64,000 nt of DNA from Pseudomonas neuropathica (GTDB taxonomy: Bacteria > Pseudomonadota > Gammaproteobacteria > Pseudomonadales > Pseudomonadaceae). The notes below the pieces were generated by a model. The model saw only the letters and a program-made list of their open reading frames with translations, had not been told where the DNA came from and did not search any database. The stretch spans positions 1-64,000 of the forward strand of contig NZ_JACOPX010000018.1 of NCBI RefSeq assembly GCF_015461835.1, written 5' to 3'. Numbering within the stretch: the stretch's first letter is position 1; every line of letters starts with the position of its first letter. Positions 44,276 through 52,555 of this stretch are shown piece after piece. The translations under genes were made by a program, and so were the position numbers.

Positions 44276-44353
44276 TGGCAATCCCAGCGTTTTCGTAACA
44301 AAACCGTACAAGCCCACGGAATCCGGGCCCTGATCCGCAAAAAAGGACTTTGA

Positions 44354-45313
44354 ATGCCCATCGCATGCCCTTTTCGCGCACCTTTACCGTGCACGTTTGC
44401 TGTTTCCCTGCTACTGACCGGCGTTACCGGACTTCTCAGTCCCAGCGCTCTGGCGCAACCGGTCGCCAAGGAAGAATCCGCCCAGGGCGAAGCCCTCAGC
44501 CCCGAAGCCAGCCCGCCGAAACAAGGCGCGTACCTGTCGGACTGGTACAACCAGGATCTGATGCTGATCGGCAGCAAGGACATCAGCTTCGGCCCGCAAC
44601 CGGCTGATGACATCTATCTGGAATACGAGTACTTCGGCCGCAAAGGCCCGTTCGAGTTATACGGCTACATCGACATCCCGAAGATCTTCAACATCGGCAA
44701 CAGCCACGACAAAGGCGTGTGGGATCACGGCTCGCCGGTGTTCATGGAGCACGAACCGCGCATCTCCATCGACTACCTCGCCGGCCGCAGCCTGGCCATC
44801 GGTCCGTTCAAGGAATGGTATGTGGCGTTCGACTGGATCTACGACCACGGCAGCCGCAAAGAGAACCGCGCCAACACCCTCTACAGCGGTTTCGGCACCG
44901 ACATCGACACCCATTCGCGGGTCAATCTGTCGGCCAACCTCTACGGTCGCTACCAGTGGGAAAACTACGGTGCGAGCAACGAATATTCGTGGGACGGCTA
45001 TCGCGCGCAACTGAAGTACATCGTGCCGATCGACAAATTCAGCAACGGCGCGTCGCTGACCTACATCGGTTTCACCAACTTCGATTTCGGCTCGGACATC
45101 CACAAGGACAACCCTGCGCGCACGGCCAACGCAACAGTGGCGACCAACGTCTTGCTCTACTCGTTCACTCACTTGCGCTTCACCCTGGTCGGCCGTTATT
45201 TCCACAACGGCGGCAACTGGGAAGACGGCAGCGAGCTGAATTTTGGCGACGGCAATTTCCGCGCACGTTCCAACGGCTGGGGTTACTACGCCGGCGTCGG
45301 TTATCAGTTCTGA
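44354..45313 (+). CDS. Tsx-like nucleoside-specific outer-membrane channel
   Basis: 319 residues with a signal peptide (TFAVSLLLTGVTGLLSPSAL, cleavage near ALA-QPV) and a barrel sequence resembling the Tsx family. Visible features are LSDWYNQDLMLIGSKDISFG near the N-terminus, DDIYLEYEYFGRKGPFELYG and FNIGNSHDKGVWDHGSPVFM, and a C-terminal YYAGVGYQF ending in Phe. It should allow nucleosides to cross the outer membrane. The NUP permease gene follows 15 bp after, with its own ribosome site, and the operator above precedes both. A 30-residue Glu/Pro-rich linker precedes the barrel. Confidence 0.9.
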   Translation: MPIACPFRAPLPCTFAVSLLLTGVTGLLSPSALAQPVAKEESAQGEALSPEASPPKQGAYLSDWYNQDLMLIGSKDISFGPQPADDIYLEYEYFGRKGPFELYGYIDIPKIFNIGNSHDKGVWDHGSPVFMEHEPRISIDYLAGRSLAIGPFKEWYVAFDWIYDHGSRKENRANTLYSGFGTDIDTHSRVNLSANLYGRYQWENYGASNEYSWDGYRAQLKYIVPIDKFSNGASLTYIGFTNFDFGSDIHKDNPARTANATVATNVLLYSFTHLRFTLVGRYFHNGGNWEDGSELNFGDGNFRARSNGWGYYAGVGYQF

Positions 45314-45328
45314 ATCAAGGAGTTTTCC

Positions 45329-46351
45329 ATGCAAGCAATGATGCGTTTGACCCTGGCCGGTGCGGCCCTGCTCTCCTCCACCGCGTGGGCCGCCGAAGCA
45401 CCGATGCAACCGAAAGTCGTGCTGATCACCATGTTCGCCCCCGAGGCGCAGCATTGGATCGATCGCCTGGAGCTGAAGCAGGAAATCCGCGTGCCGGGCC
45501 TGTCCGCCGAGTACCCGAGCATCCGCTGCAACACGCAACAGGTGTGCCTGCTGACCACCGGCATGGGCCAGACCAACGCCGCCGCCTCGACCCTGGCATT
45601 GGCCTTGTCGCCGAAATTCGACCTGCGCAAAAGTTACTTCCTGATCGCCGGTATCGCCGGCATCAGCCCGAAACACGGGACTATCGGCACCGCCGCGTGG
45701 GCGCATTATCTGGTGGAGTTCGGCACGCAATGGGAGATCGATTCGCGCGATGCGCCGTCGAGTTGGCCGACCGGCTACCTGGGCATCAACACCAAAGGCC
45801 CGAACGAAAAACCACCGTTGGACTACAAGACCGAAGTCTTTGAACTCAACCCGAAACTGCAGGCCAAGGCGTTCGCCCTGAGCCACAAGGTCGAACTGAG
45901 CGAAAGCAGGGAATCCGCCGCGTGGCGCCTGAAATACCCGTCGGCCCCGGCCAATCAACCACCGGTGGTTACCCGTTGCGACACACTGGCCGGCAACACC
46001 TGGTTCTCCGGCACGCGCTTGAGCGAACGGGCCGAGGTCTGGACCAAGTTGTTGACCGATAACAAGGGCGAATACTGCACGACGCAGCAGGAAGACAACT
46101 CCACCTATGAGGCTTTGCTGCGTGCCAGTCGCGAAGGTCTGGTCGACGTGCAACGTCTGGCCGTGGTGCGTGCCGGGTCCGATTTTGATCGTCCAGAGCC
46201 GGGCGGCAGTGAAGTGGACAACCTGCTCAAGTACGCCGATCAGGGCGGCTTCGTGCCGGCGCTGGAGAACCTCTATCGCGCGGGGAATCCGCTGGTGCAG
46301 GACATCCTGAAAAACTGGTCGGCGTGGGAAAACGGCGTCCCGCAATCCTGA
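45329..46351 (+). CDS. Purine nucleoside permease (NUP family)
   Basis: 340 residues with a signal peptide ending near AWA-AEAP. The mature protein has the NUP fold, which resembles nucleoside phosphorylases: VVLITMFAPEAQHWIDRLEL, the glycine-rich FLIAGIAGISPKHGTIGTAAW, and QEDNSTYEALLRASREGLVD. NUP proteins were first described in yeast and occur as periplasmic proteins in bacteria, where they may bind or cleave purine nucleosides. AAGGAG lies before the ATG. It almost certainly works with the Tsx-like channel encoded just upstream. Confidence 0.9.
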   Translation: MQAMMRLTLAGAALLSSTAWAAEAPMQPKVVLITMFAPEAQHWIDRLELKQEIRVPGLSAEYPSIRCNTQQVCLLTTGMGQTNAAASTLALALSPKFDLRKSYFLIAGIAGISPKHGTIGTAAWAHYLVEFGTQWEIDSRDAPSSWPTGYLGINTKGPNEKPPLDYKTEVFELNPKLQAKAFALSHKVELSESRESAAWRLKYPSAPANQPPVVTRCDTLAGNTWFSGTRLSERAEVWTKLLTDNKGEYCTTQQEDNSTYEALLRASREGLVDVQRLAVVRAGSDFDRPEPGGSEVDNLLKYADQGGFVPALENLYRAGNPLVQDILKNWSAWENGVPQS

Positions 46352-46377
46352 ACCCAATACCAATCAACTGTAGGAGT

Positions 46378-46458
46378 GAGCCTGCTCGCGATCGCAGTGT
46401 GTCAGTCACTCATGATTAAACTGACACACCGCGATCGCGAGCAGGCTCACTCCTACAG
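46378..46458. repeat. REP pair
   Basis: CTGTAGGAGTGAGCCTGCTC and its complement between the convergent NUP and MDR genes; the inner arm reads GCGATCGC instead of the usual GCGATAGC. Confidence 0.9.
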
Positions 46459-46473
46459 GGGTTTTGGGGTGTG

Positions 46474-47430
46474 TCAGGGGATGAGGATGACCTTGTCGCC
46501 GCTGCCCTGATTCACATCCGCATAACGCTGTAGTCCCTCGCCCAACGGCGCCTCGACCAACCCTTGCGGCAACGGCAACAAGCCTTCATCGAAGAACCGC
46601 CCGAACTGCTCGAGCATCGCCGCACACGCTTCAACGCCATACAACAACGAATTGATCCCGACCACCGAACCGCCCTTGCGATACAGCGCCAATGCCGGTA
46701 ATTGCACATGCCCGTCCACTGGTGCGGCGATGATCGCGATCCGTCCGAACGTGGCCAATGCCGCCACCGACGCTGGCAACCAGAAACCGGTGGTGTCGAA
46801 AATCACATCGGCGCCGCCGCGATACACCGCGTTGACCTGCGCGCCGAGGTCCTCAGGTTTATCCAGCTGGATCGTCTGATAACCCTGCGCCTGTAACTCC
46901 GCCACCTGCTCCGGGCGTCGCGCCGCTGCCAGCAACTGCGCACCACGCACTTTCGCCAGGGCCAATGCCGCCGAGGCCACCGCACCGCCGCCGATCACCA
47001 GCAAACGGGTTTCGGCCGTCACCAGACTGCGTTCCAGCGCATCCCACGCCGTTGTGTAGGGCACGCCGAGGCTGGCCGCCTGGGTGAAACTCAGGTGCGA
47101 AGGTTTGTGCGCCACGCCATTGGCCGGCAGTTTGACGAACTGCGCATGGGAACCGTCGGCAAAAAAGCCCAGCTCACGGCCAGTGCCCCAGACTTCCTGA
47201 CCGATCAAGGCCTGCGGGCCTTCGACAACGACACCGGCAAAATCCCGACCGGGAATCCGTGGCAGCGTGGTGTAGGGGAAACGGCCCAGGACGTTTTTCA
47301 CATCACTGGGATTCAGTCCGGCAGCCTTGATCTGCACCAGCACTTCGTCAGCGCTGGGTACCGGAGTCGGCACCTCGACGTAGCGTAGGGAAGACAGATC
47401 GCCGGTTTTATCGAATTGCAGTACTTTCAT
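46474..47430 (-). CDS. Zinc-free MDR alcohol dehydrogenase / quinone-oxidoreductase-like enzyme
   Basis: 318 residues starting MKVLQFDKTGDLSSLRYVEV. GroES-like N-terminal part with AAGLNPSDVKNVLG and the IPGRDFAGVVV segment. The Rossmann part has LLVIGGGAVASAALALAKVRGAQLLA, the NADP-binding glycines. The zinc ligands of classical alcohol dehydrogenases are absent (no Cys/His at the usual sites), as in quinone oxidoreductases. The substrate is unknown. The first ATG was chosen because the fold starts there; the frame is open for 24 codons upstream. Confidence 0.88.
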   Translation of the reverse strand: MKVLQFDKTGDLSSLRYVEVPTPVPSADEVLVQIKAAGLNPSDVKNVLGRFPYTTLPRIPGRDFAGVVVEGPQALIGQEVWGTGRELGFFADGSHAQFVKLPANGVAHKPSHLSFTQAASLGVPYTTAWDALERSLVTAETRLLVIGGGAVASAALALAKVRGAQLLAAARRPEQVAELQAQGYQTIQLDKPEDLGAQVNAVYRGGADVIFDTTGFWLPASVAALATFGRIAIIAAPVDGHVQLPALALYRKGGSVVGINSLLYGVEACAAMLEQFGRFFDEGLLPLPQGLVEAPLGEGLQRYADVNQGSGDKVILIP

Positions 47431-47459
47431 GGGGACATCCACCAAAGGAGAAAAAGAGT

Positions 47460-47633
47460 TCAGGACAGCCAGCCCGTCACCAGTTGCCGGCCCATCGGCC
47501 ATAACTGTTCACCGGCAAGCATGCCGAGCAAACCGACCAGTGCGATGGCCGGTGGCGCCGGGGAACGGAAATCCAGCGCGCCATACAACAGGCCGACGCC
47601 CAGACCAATGGCCAGCGAAATCAGGTAGTTCAT
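47460..47633 (-). CDS. XapX-domain membrane peptide
   Basis: 57 residues, essentially two membrane helices: NYLISLAIGLGVGLLYGALD, then a short polar loop with RSPAPPAIALVGLLGMLAGE. The P-A-P-P-A-I-A-L-V-G-L-L-G-M-L-A-G-E pattern is the XapX domain. The function is unknown. GGAG lies nine bases before the ATG. It is 29 bp upstream of the MDR gene on the same strand, so co-transcription is likely. Confidence 0.85.
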   Translation of the reverse strand: MNYLISLAIGLGVGLLYGALDFRSPAPPAIALVGLLGMLAGEQLWPMGRQLVTGWLS

Positions 47634-47746
47634 GGGGAGGAACTCCGCCGTTTGAAGGGAATGGGCAGAGTTTAGGGAACCGGCGGGGATGGCATCGGCC
47701 AAGGACTTCTGAATTTCGGACAAACCTTTGGAGCCAACACAATCCA

Positions 47747-47837
47747 CTGTAGGAGTGAGCCTGCTCGCGATAGCAGTCTGTCAGTCACCGATGCATCAAC
47801 AGACACACCGCTATCGCGAGCAGGCTCACTCCTACAG
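47747..47837. repeat. REP pair
   Basis: CTGTAGGAGTGAGCCTGCTC and its complement, between the XapX and AraC genes. Confidence 0.9.
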
Positions 47838-47854
47838 GTCTAATGCCAGTCTGA

Positions 47855-48637
47855 TCATCCGCTGTGAGTCATGAATTGCGAGGGGGCGACACCCAATTCG
47901 CGGCGAAACATGTCGCTGAAACTACTGGGTGAATAGCCGAGCTCCCGGGCAATCACACTCACCGCCACGCCCTGAATCAGTTCCGCCACCGCCGTCGCCA
48001 ACTGCACCTGCCGCCGCCACTCGGCGAAGCCCATGCCGAGGCTGTCCTTGAACAACCGCGCCAGCGTACGCACGCTGGCCCCGGCATTTGCCGCGTGCTG
48101 CTCGAACGGAATCTCCAGCGACGGCGCTGCCATGACCGCCTGGCACAGGTTCATCAAACGCCGATCGGAATCATCCGGCATCGGGATCTTCAACTGTGAA
48201 CGCCTGGCGCGTTTGAGTTCCAGCAAGGCCAGCCCGACCAACGCCTCGTAGTAGGCCGGTTCACCACTGTCGCCCTGCTCCACCAGCCCGACAATCAACT
48301 CGCGCAGCAAACCGCCGACTTCGATCACCTGCACCGTCTGATCCAGCGTCGCCGCCAGCGCCGGACGCAGGTAGATATTGCGCATCTGCAAATCCGACAC
48401 CACCCGAATCCCGTGCGGCACCCCCGGCGGCAACCACACCGCGCGCTGCGGCGGCACCACCAGCGCTTCGTGCGGGGTCTCGACCCACATCACCCCGCTC
48501 ATCGCATACAGCAACTGCCCCCAGACATGCTCGTGCGGCTCGATAAACAAGCCGCGCGGATACGTGCGTGCCAGCGGTTGCACAGGCACATCGGTATCGC
48601 TGAGATCGGGCGGTGCGGCAAGGGCCATGGCGAGCAT
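47855..48637 (-). CDS. AraC-family transcriptional regulator with cupin sensor
   Basis: 260 residues. An N-terminal cupin domain (ARTYPRGLFIEPHEHVWGQL, then PPQRAVWLPPGVPHGIRV) with His residues for ligand or metal is followed by a C-terminal double helix-turn-helix. The second helix-turn-helix is VSVIARELGYSPSSFSDMFR with the RREL-G-V-A-P-S-Q-F tail. It resembles the NimR group. The start at 48635-48637 has no strong ribosome site; an ATG nine bases downstream is possible. The target is unknown. Confidence 0.88.
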   Translation of the reverse strand: MLAMALAAPPDLSDTDVPVQPLARTYPRGLFIEPHEHVWGQLLYAMSGVMWVETPHEALVVPPQRAVWLPPGVPHGIRVVSDLQMRNIYLRPALAATLDQTVQVIEVGGLLRELIVGLVEQGDSGEPAYYEALVGLALLELKRARRSQLKIPMPDDSDRRLMNLCQAVMAAPSLEIPFEQHAANAGASVRTLARLFKDSLGMGFAEWRRQVQLATAVAELIQGVAVSVIARELGYSPSSFSDMFRRELGVAPSQFMTHSG

Positions 48638-48773
48638 TCATTGGGGTTGGCGGGGAAACCATGGTACCCAGTGCGCCACGGCATCGCCAACGATAGAGAC
48701 CGTCGGACAATCCGAATGAATTTTCCCGGTGCGCCGCGATCCCTCTAATACTACAGGGAGGAATACGGGCTTT

Positions 48774-49001
48774 ATGAACAACGCAAAACTCTATGTCATC
48801 GAATACACCCTCCACGGCACGCCCAAGTCCTTCATTATCCGCTCGGACAAGATGGACAATGTCGAGGCGTGGCACTGGGCGAGCTGCGACGCCGGCGTCG
48901 GTCGCATCCCGCGCTTTGGCCGTGAGAAGGTGCAGAAGACCAGCAAACCGATGGCGGAAAAATTCGGCGTGGAAAACGTCGTGTGGCGACCGACCAGCTA
49001 A
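48774..49001 (+). CDS. Small Pseudomonas protein (DUF6555-like)
   Basis: 75 residues beginning MNNAKLYVIEYTLHGTPKSF, with several aromatic and basic residues but no membrane segment or metal motif. Proteins of this kind occur across Pseudomonas as single genes; I recall the DUF6555 label but cannot verify it. The ATG at 48774 is preceded by GGGAGG at a longer than usual distance (about 13 bases). Function unknown. Confidence 0.7.
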   Translation: MNNAKLYVIEYTLHGTPKSFIIRSDKMDNVEAWHWASCDAGVGRIPRFGREKVQKTSKPMAEKFGVENVVWRPTS

Positions 49002-49040
49002 GCTCAGCCTGGCGATCGGCATCATTCGGGGGAATGCACC

Positions 49041-49313
49041 ATGACCAACATCAACAGCCCGGCGCATCTGGACTATGGCCTTGATACGTTGTTCGGGCGT
49101 ATCACCAAAAGCGTGGACTGCCGCGTTGGGCTGGAGGCGGTCGAGGATGATCCGTTTCGCTTTGCGCTGCGGGTGCCGGCACCGCTGCCGGAAGACCTCG
49201 ACCAGGCGAAAACCGTGGTGGTCAGGGTTGAAGGCCGCCGGCTGCAAGGTACGGTGCGGCATACCGAACGAATGGACGATGAAAGTCTGAAACTGGAAGT
49301 GGAGCCTGATTAG
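49041..49313 (+). CDS. Hypothetical protein, 90 residues
   Basis: The acidic product starts MTNINSPAHLDYGLDTLFGR and ends in ESLKLEVEPD, with a middle part (RFALRVPAPLPEDLDQAKTV) that looks like a small beta-rich fold. I do not recognise a family. GGGG-GAATGCACC precedes the ATG. It lies 39 bp after the previous small gene. Its stop codon falls in the loop of its terminator. Confidence 0.65.
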   Translation: MTNINSPAHLDYGLDTLFGRITKSVDCRVGLEAVEDDPFRFALRVPAPLPEDLDQAKTVVVRVEGRRLQGTVRHTERMDDESLKLEVEPD

Positions 49314-49326
49314 GCTCCACTTTTTT
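49298..49326 (+). terminator. Terminator overlapping the end of the 90-residue ORF
   Basis: AGTGGAGCC and GGCTCCACT form the stem around TGATTA, followed by TTTTTT. The TAG stop overlaps the loop and right arm, so transcription ends only a few bases after translation. The convergent metallothionein gene ends just beyond. Confidence 0.9.
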
Positions 49327-49336
49327 ATGCGTGCTG

Positions 49337-49504
49337 TTATTTCGGATGGGCGCAATGGCAGCCTTTGTTTGAACATTCTTCGCCACTTTTGTGGTGGTGA
49401 GCACAGGCCTCACAGCAATAGTGTTTGCCGTGGACGGCGTAGGCATGATCGCCTTCCTTGATAGTGCATTTGCAGTTGGGACAATCGCATTTTCTATCGG
49501 GCAT
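49337..49504 (-). CDS. Bacterial metallothionein (SmtA/BmtA-like)
   Basis: 55 residues, ten of them cysteine. The order is CDCPNCKCTIKEGDHAYAVH (Cys6, 8, 11, 13), then HYCCEACAHHHK (Cys30, 31, 34) and a C-terminal CSNKGCHC (Cys43, 48, 50), plus several His. This is the BmtA/SmtA layout: a zinc-finger-like core binding a cluster of Zn or Cd. AAGGAG lies eight bases before the ATG at 49502-49504. It stands alone and probably handles metal surplus in the cytosol. Confidence 0.93.
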   Translation of the reverse strand: MPDRKCDCPNCKCTIKEGDHAYAVHGKHYCCEACAHHHKSGEECSNKGCHCAHPK

Positions 49505-50551
49505 GGGACAGACTCCTTGGGTGGGGGTTGTCTGGGGCTTGAAGGGTAAGCCGTGATAACCAGTGTAGAAGCTGTCGGAGATTTGGGGGGTTTGGGGGTT
49601 GGGGGCATATCCGTTGCTGCGGGTGTTGCCGCTGGCGGTTTCGCTCTTACAGCGAGTCCCTTTTTCAAACGCCGGAGTGCCGGCCCAGCAAAAAGGAACC
49701 AAAAGGCTTTGCCCCGGCGTACGGCACTTCGCTGAGGCTCAGTGTTCCCTCGCTGCGGGATCGATCCGGGGGCAGCGTCTACGGTTTGCTTCGCTGCACC
49801 TCCTCTCGATGAATGCGGCTGCGCCGCACGGCGCTGCGCGCCTACCCCCAGATGAACACCTCCGCTCGGCCTGCCGAAGGGGCAAAAGATCAAAAGCCGA
49901 AGCCAAAGCAAGATCACAAGCCAGATCAAGAGCCCCTCACCCTAGCCCTCTCCCAGAGGGAGAGGGGACTGGCGGTGGTGTTTGGAAGAGTTACGCCGAC
50001 GTGCGATACCGCGGTGAACTCAGGCTTTGAAAAGCCCACAGATCGGCTCCGTCTCCCTCGGGAGAGGGCTGGGCGGGCGGCGTTAAGATGAGGGGCAGCA
50101 ACAACGCAAATCAAACGCCGAACACCCCACGCTCTTCACCACTCAATAGGCCGAGTGTCAGCTCGCCTGCTCTTGATCTTGATCCACGGGCGACGTCGGA
50201 AGGCTGAGTGGAGGGATTGATCCGGGCGTGGGAGCGCAGCGACCGTTTGGCGCAGCCAAACACAGCGAGAGGAGGTGCAGCGAAGCAAACCGTAGGCGCT
50301 GCGCCCGGATCGATCCCGCAGCGAAGGAACCCCGAGCCTCAGCGAGCGGGCCGCACGTAGGAGCAAGCGTTTTTTTGCTTACTTTTTTTAGGCGTTTGTA
50401 AAAAAAGTGAGTCGCCGTCAGGGCGAAACCCTAAGCAGCCGTTACCGCAGCAATGGATATGTACTCAACCCAGGTCAACCCAGATCAACCCAGGTCAACC
50501 CAGGTCACCCCAGATCAACCCAGGTCACCCAGGTCACCCAGGTCACCCAGG
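49505..50551. other. Repeat-rich non-coding kilobase
   Basis: No gene is convincing in this stretch. An imperfect inverted repeat of about 87 bp (49722-49808 and 50266-50353) brackets a copy of the interspersed element (49931-50080). At its right end is AAAAAAAGTGAGTCGCCGTC, then the stretch containing GTTACCGCAGCAATGGATAT. I recall the latter as a common Pseudomonas dispersed sequence. A short tandem repeat follows (50465-50559). Confidence 0.7.
49931..50080. repeat. Inverted-repeat-bounded interspersed element, copy 2
   Basis: Left arm AGCCCCTCACCCTAGCCCTC with a TCCCAGAGGGAGAGGGGACT hairpin. The core has GTGAACTCAGGCTTTGAAAA followed by ATCGGCTCC, and the right arm reads GGGAGAGGGCTGGGCGG. 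The core matches copy 1 at 24352-24507. Confidence 0.75.
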
Positions 50552-50559
50552 TCACCCAG
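50465..50559. repeat. Short tandem repeat (CAACCCAGGT / GTCACCCAG)
   Basis: 10-bp units of TCAACCCAGG with variants give way to four perfect 9-bp units GTCACCCAG (50524-50559). The right end overlaps the stop codon of the small DMT gene. Confidence 0.9.
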
Positions 50560-51004
50560 CCTGACGCGAACTCCGATACATAAACACCAAAGCCAACCCC
50601 AAACACCCCATCGCCAAAATTCGACTAGAAGAAAGCTCAATCGCCGGATTCCCCAGCCAGCCAAAATTATCAATCAACATCCCCATCCCCAACTGCCCGA
50701 CAATCACCGCCACCGTCGCCACAGCCGTCCCCACCACCGGCACCGCCCCGACCATCACCATCATGTAGACCACGCCAAACAGCGCCCCGGTCAACTGCCA
50801 CTTCGGCACCTGCAAAAGACTCACCGCATGCGCCGGCTCAAAAAACAAAATCAACAACCCGGTCGACACCGCACCGACAACGAATGTCAGCAAACTACTG
50901 CGCAACACCCCGACGCTCTCACCCAAACGCCCGTTGATCGCCGCCTGCACACTCAACACCGCACCGGCCAGCACCACCACCGCCAACAAAATAACCAGAC
51001 TCAT
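50552..51004 (-). CDS. Small DMT transporter (DUF606/YdcZ type)
   Basis: 150 residues with five predicted membrane helices, starting MSLVILLAVVVLAGAVLSVQ. The family marks are AAINGRLGESVG at the first loop and PVVGTAVATVAVIVGQLGMG later. These half-size drug/metabolite transporters usually act as a dimer of two different genes; the partner here is the neighbouring gene. A GTG one codon earlier is an alternative start. The stop lies in a tandem repeat. Confidence 0.88.
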   Translation of the reverse strand: MSLVILLAVVVLAGAVLSVQAAINGRLGESVGVLRSSLLTFVVGAVSTGLLILFFEPAHAVSLLQVPKWQLTGALFGVVYMMVMVGAVPVVGTAVATVAVIVGQLGMGMLIDNFGWLGNPAIELSSSRILAMGCLGLALVFMYRSSRQAG

Positions 51005-51007
51005 CAC

Positions 51008-51493
51008 TCACCCCCGCGCAATCAAAACAAGTGCCGCCACAATCAACCCCAACGCCAGCCACCGCTCGGCATTGACCTTCTTGCGCGTCGCGCCGAACCA
51101 GCCGAAATGGTCGATCAACACACTCTTGCCGACCTGCCCGGACAAAATCGCGATCATGGTCATGGCAATGCCGATATGCGGCGTCGCCAACGTCAGCACC
51201 ACTACATACATCGGCCCCAGAAACCCGCCAATCAACTGCCAGCGCGGCAGATCCGTCAGTGCCGGGCCTTTTTGCGGACCGGCGAACAACAGCAGTAAAA
51301 ACAGAATCGCCGAGCCGACGCCAAAGATGCTCAAAGTCGCCCACAGATGCCCGACCTGCACACCCAACGGCCCGAGCAACCCCGCCTCCACCGACAACCC
51401 CATGCCCGCGAGAATTACCAGCGGCAGCAGCAACAAGCGCAACCCTGATTTCGTCGCCGGTGCACTGACACTCACCTCATCCAACGTCTGCAT
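51008..51493 (-). CDS. Small DMT transporter partner (DUF606/YdcZ type)
   Basis: 161 residues with five membrane helices starting after MQTLDEVSVSAPATKSGLRL. The conserved segments LSVEAGLLGPLG and ATPHIGIAMTMIAILSGQVG, then KSVLIDHFGWFG, parallel the partner gene (GMLIDNFGWLG). The family therefore provides a heterodimer. The two genes are separated by three bases or overlap, depending on the start used. Substrate unknown. Confidence 0.87.
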   Translation of the reverse strand: MQTLDEVSVSAPATKSGLRLLLLPLVILAGMGLSVEAGLLGPLGVQVGHLWATLSIFGVGSAILFLLLLFAGPQKGPALTDLPRWQLIGGFLGPMYVVVLTLATPHIGIAMTMIAILSGQVGKSVLIDHFGWFGATRKKVNAERWLALGLIVAALVLIARG

Positions 51494-51606
51494 AAACCAA
51501 ATCCCGCTCACATAAACGATGGCGCGGATTATCGACTGGCGAAGCTGTGCGATAAATGGGAGCATCCTGACAACACTTTTGCGTAACTCGCACAGCGGGA
51601 TGATCC

Positions 51607-52542
51607 ATGCACGGTCTCAACGAACTCGGATTCAAGGCACTGCGGTTGTTTGTGGCCGTGCTCGACCATGGCAGTTTTTCCGAGGTAGCCCGCCGCGAAG
51701 GCGTGGCGCCCTCCTCGATTTCCCGGCAGATCCAGTTGATGGAACAGGCGCTGAATCAGCAATTGCTCTACCGCCACACCCGCGCCGTGACGCCGACCGA
51801 AGCCGGACGCATGCTCGGTCACCATGCGCGACTGGTGCTGGTGCAACTGGAGGAAGCCGAACAGGCGCTGCAGGAACAGCAAAGCGAACCCACCGGCCTG
51901 GTGCGCATCAACGCCCCGGTAGTATTCGGTCAGCGCCATCTGACGCCGTGGCTGGGGAAGTTGTGCGCGCGATATCCGAAGCTGCAACTGGATATCCAGC
52001 AGACCGACCATTACGTCGACCCGCTGCAAGAAGGCGCCGACCTGTTGTTCCGCATCGGCCCGCTGCACGATTCGAGTATGCAGGCACGGATCCTGGCGCC
52101 GCACCGCTTTCAGGTCGCGGCCAGCCCGGCGTATCTCAAACGCCACGGCACACCGCAAAAACCCGAAGATCTCGCGCAACACCAATGCCTTGCCTACAAA
52201 GGCGCGACCGGCCAACAGCGCTGGTTTTTCCGTCGTGATGGTGAGGACTGGACGCCGTACTCGGTGAAAGGCCCGATCACTGGCAACCACGCTGACACCC
52301 TCACCCAAGCCGCCGAGCAAGGCCTGGGGCTGGTGATGTTTCCGTCATGGCTGATTGGCGAAGCGGTGCGCGACGGCACGCTGGTGCCGGTGCTGGGGGA
52401 GTATCAGGTGTCGAACAGCCTGGAGCCGCAGCAGATTGCGGTGTTGTGGCCGGGGAGCCGCAGGTTGTCGGTGAAGGTGCGCACGGTAATTGATTTCTTT
52501 GTCGAATGTTTTGGTGAAGTGCCCTACTGGGATAGACCTTGA
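51607..52542 (+). CDS. LysR-family transcriptional regulator
   Basis: 311 residues. N-terminal winged helix-turn-helix (LRLFVAVLDHGSFSEVARRE, then GVAPSSISRQIQLMEQAL) and a LysR substrate domain from about 90. It is divergent from the DMT pair with a 113-bp gap, the usual place for a LysR regulator and its target, so it probably controls those genes. The effector is unknown. The ATG at 51607 follows a GGGATG ribosome site. Confidence 0.93.
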   Translation: MHGLNELGFKALRLFVAVLDHGSFSEVARREGVAPSSISRQIQLMEQALNQQLLYRHTRAVTPTEAGRMLGHHARLVLVQLEEAEQALQEQQSEPTGLVRINAPVVFGQRHLTPWLGKLCARYPKLQLDIQQTDHYVDPLQEGADLLFRIGPLHDSSMQARILAPHRFQVAASPAYLKRHGTPQKPEDLAQHQCLAYKGATGQQRWFFRRDGEDWTPYSVKGPITGNHADTLTQAAEQGLGLVMFPSWLIGEAVRDGTLVPVLGEYQVSNSLEPQQIAVLWPGSRRLSVKVRTVIDFFVECFGEVPYWDRP

Positions 52543-52555
52543 GTCTTTGAAGATC

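Larger units (their letters stand above)
43842..44353. other. Divergent intergenic region between autotransporter and tsx-like gene
   Basis: About 510 bp without a gene. It holds an AT-rich direct repeat (TTAATACTTTAATACT, near 43996-44011) that may belong to the autotransporter promoter, a REP pair, and the operator ahead of the tsx-like gene. Confidence 0.6.
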
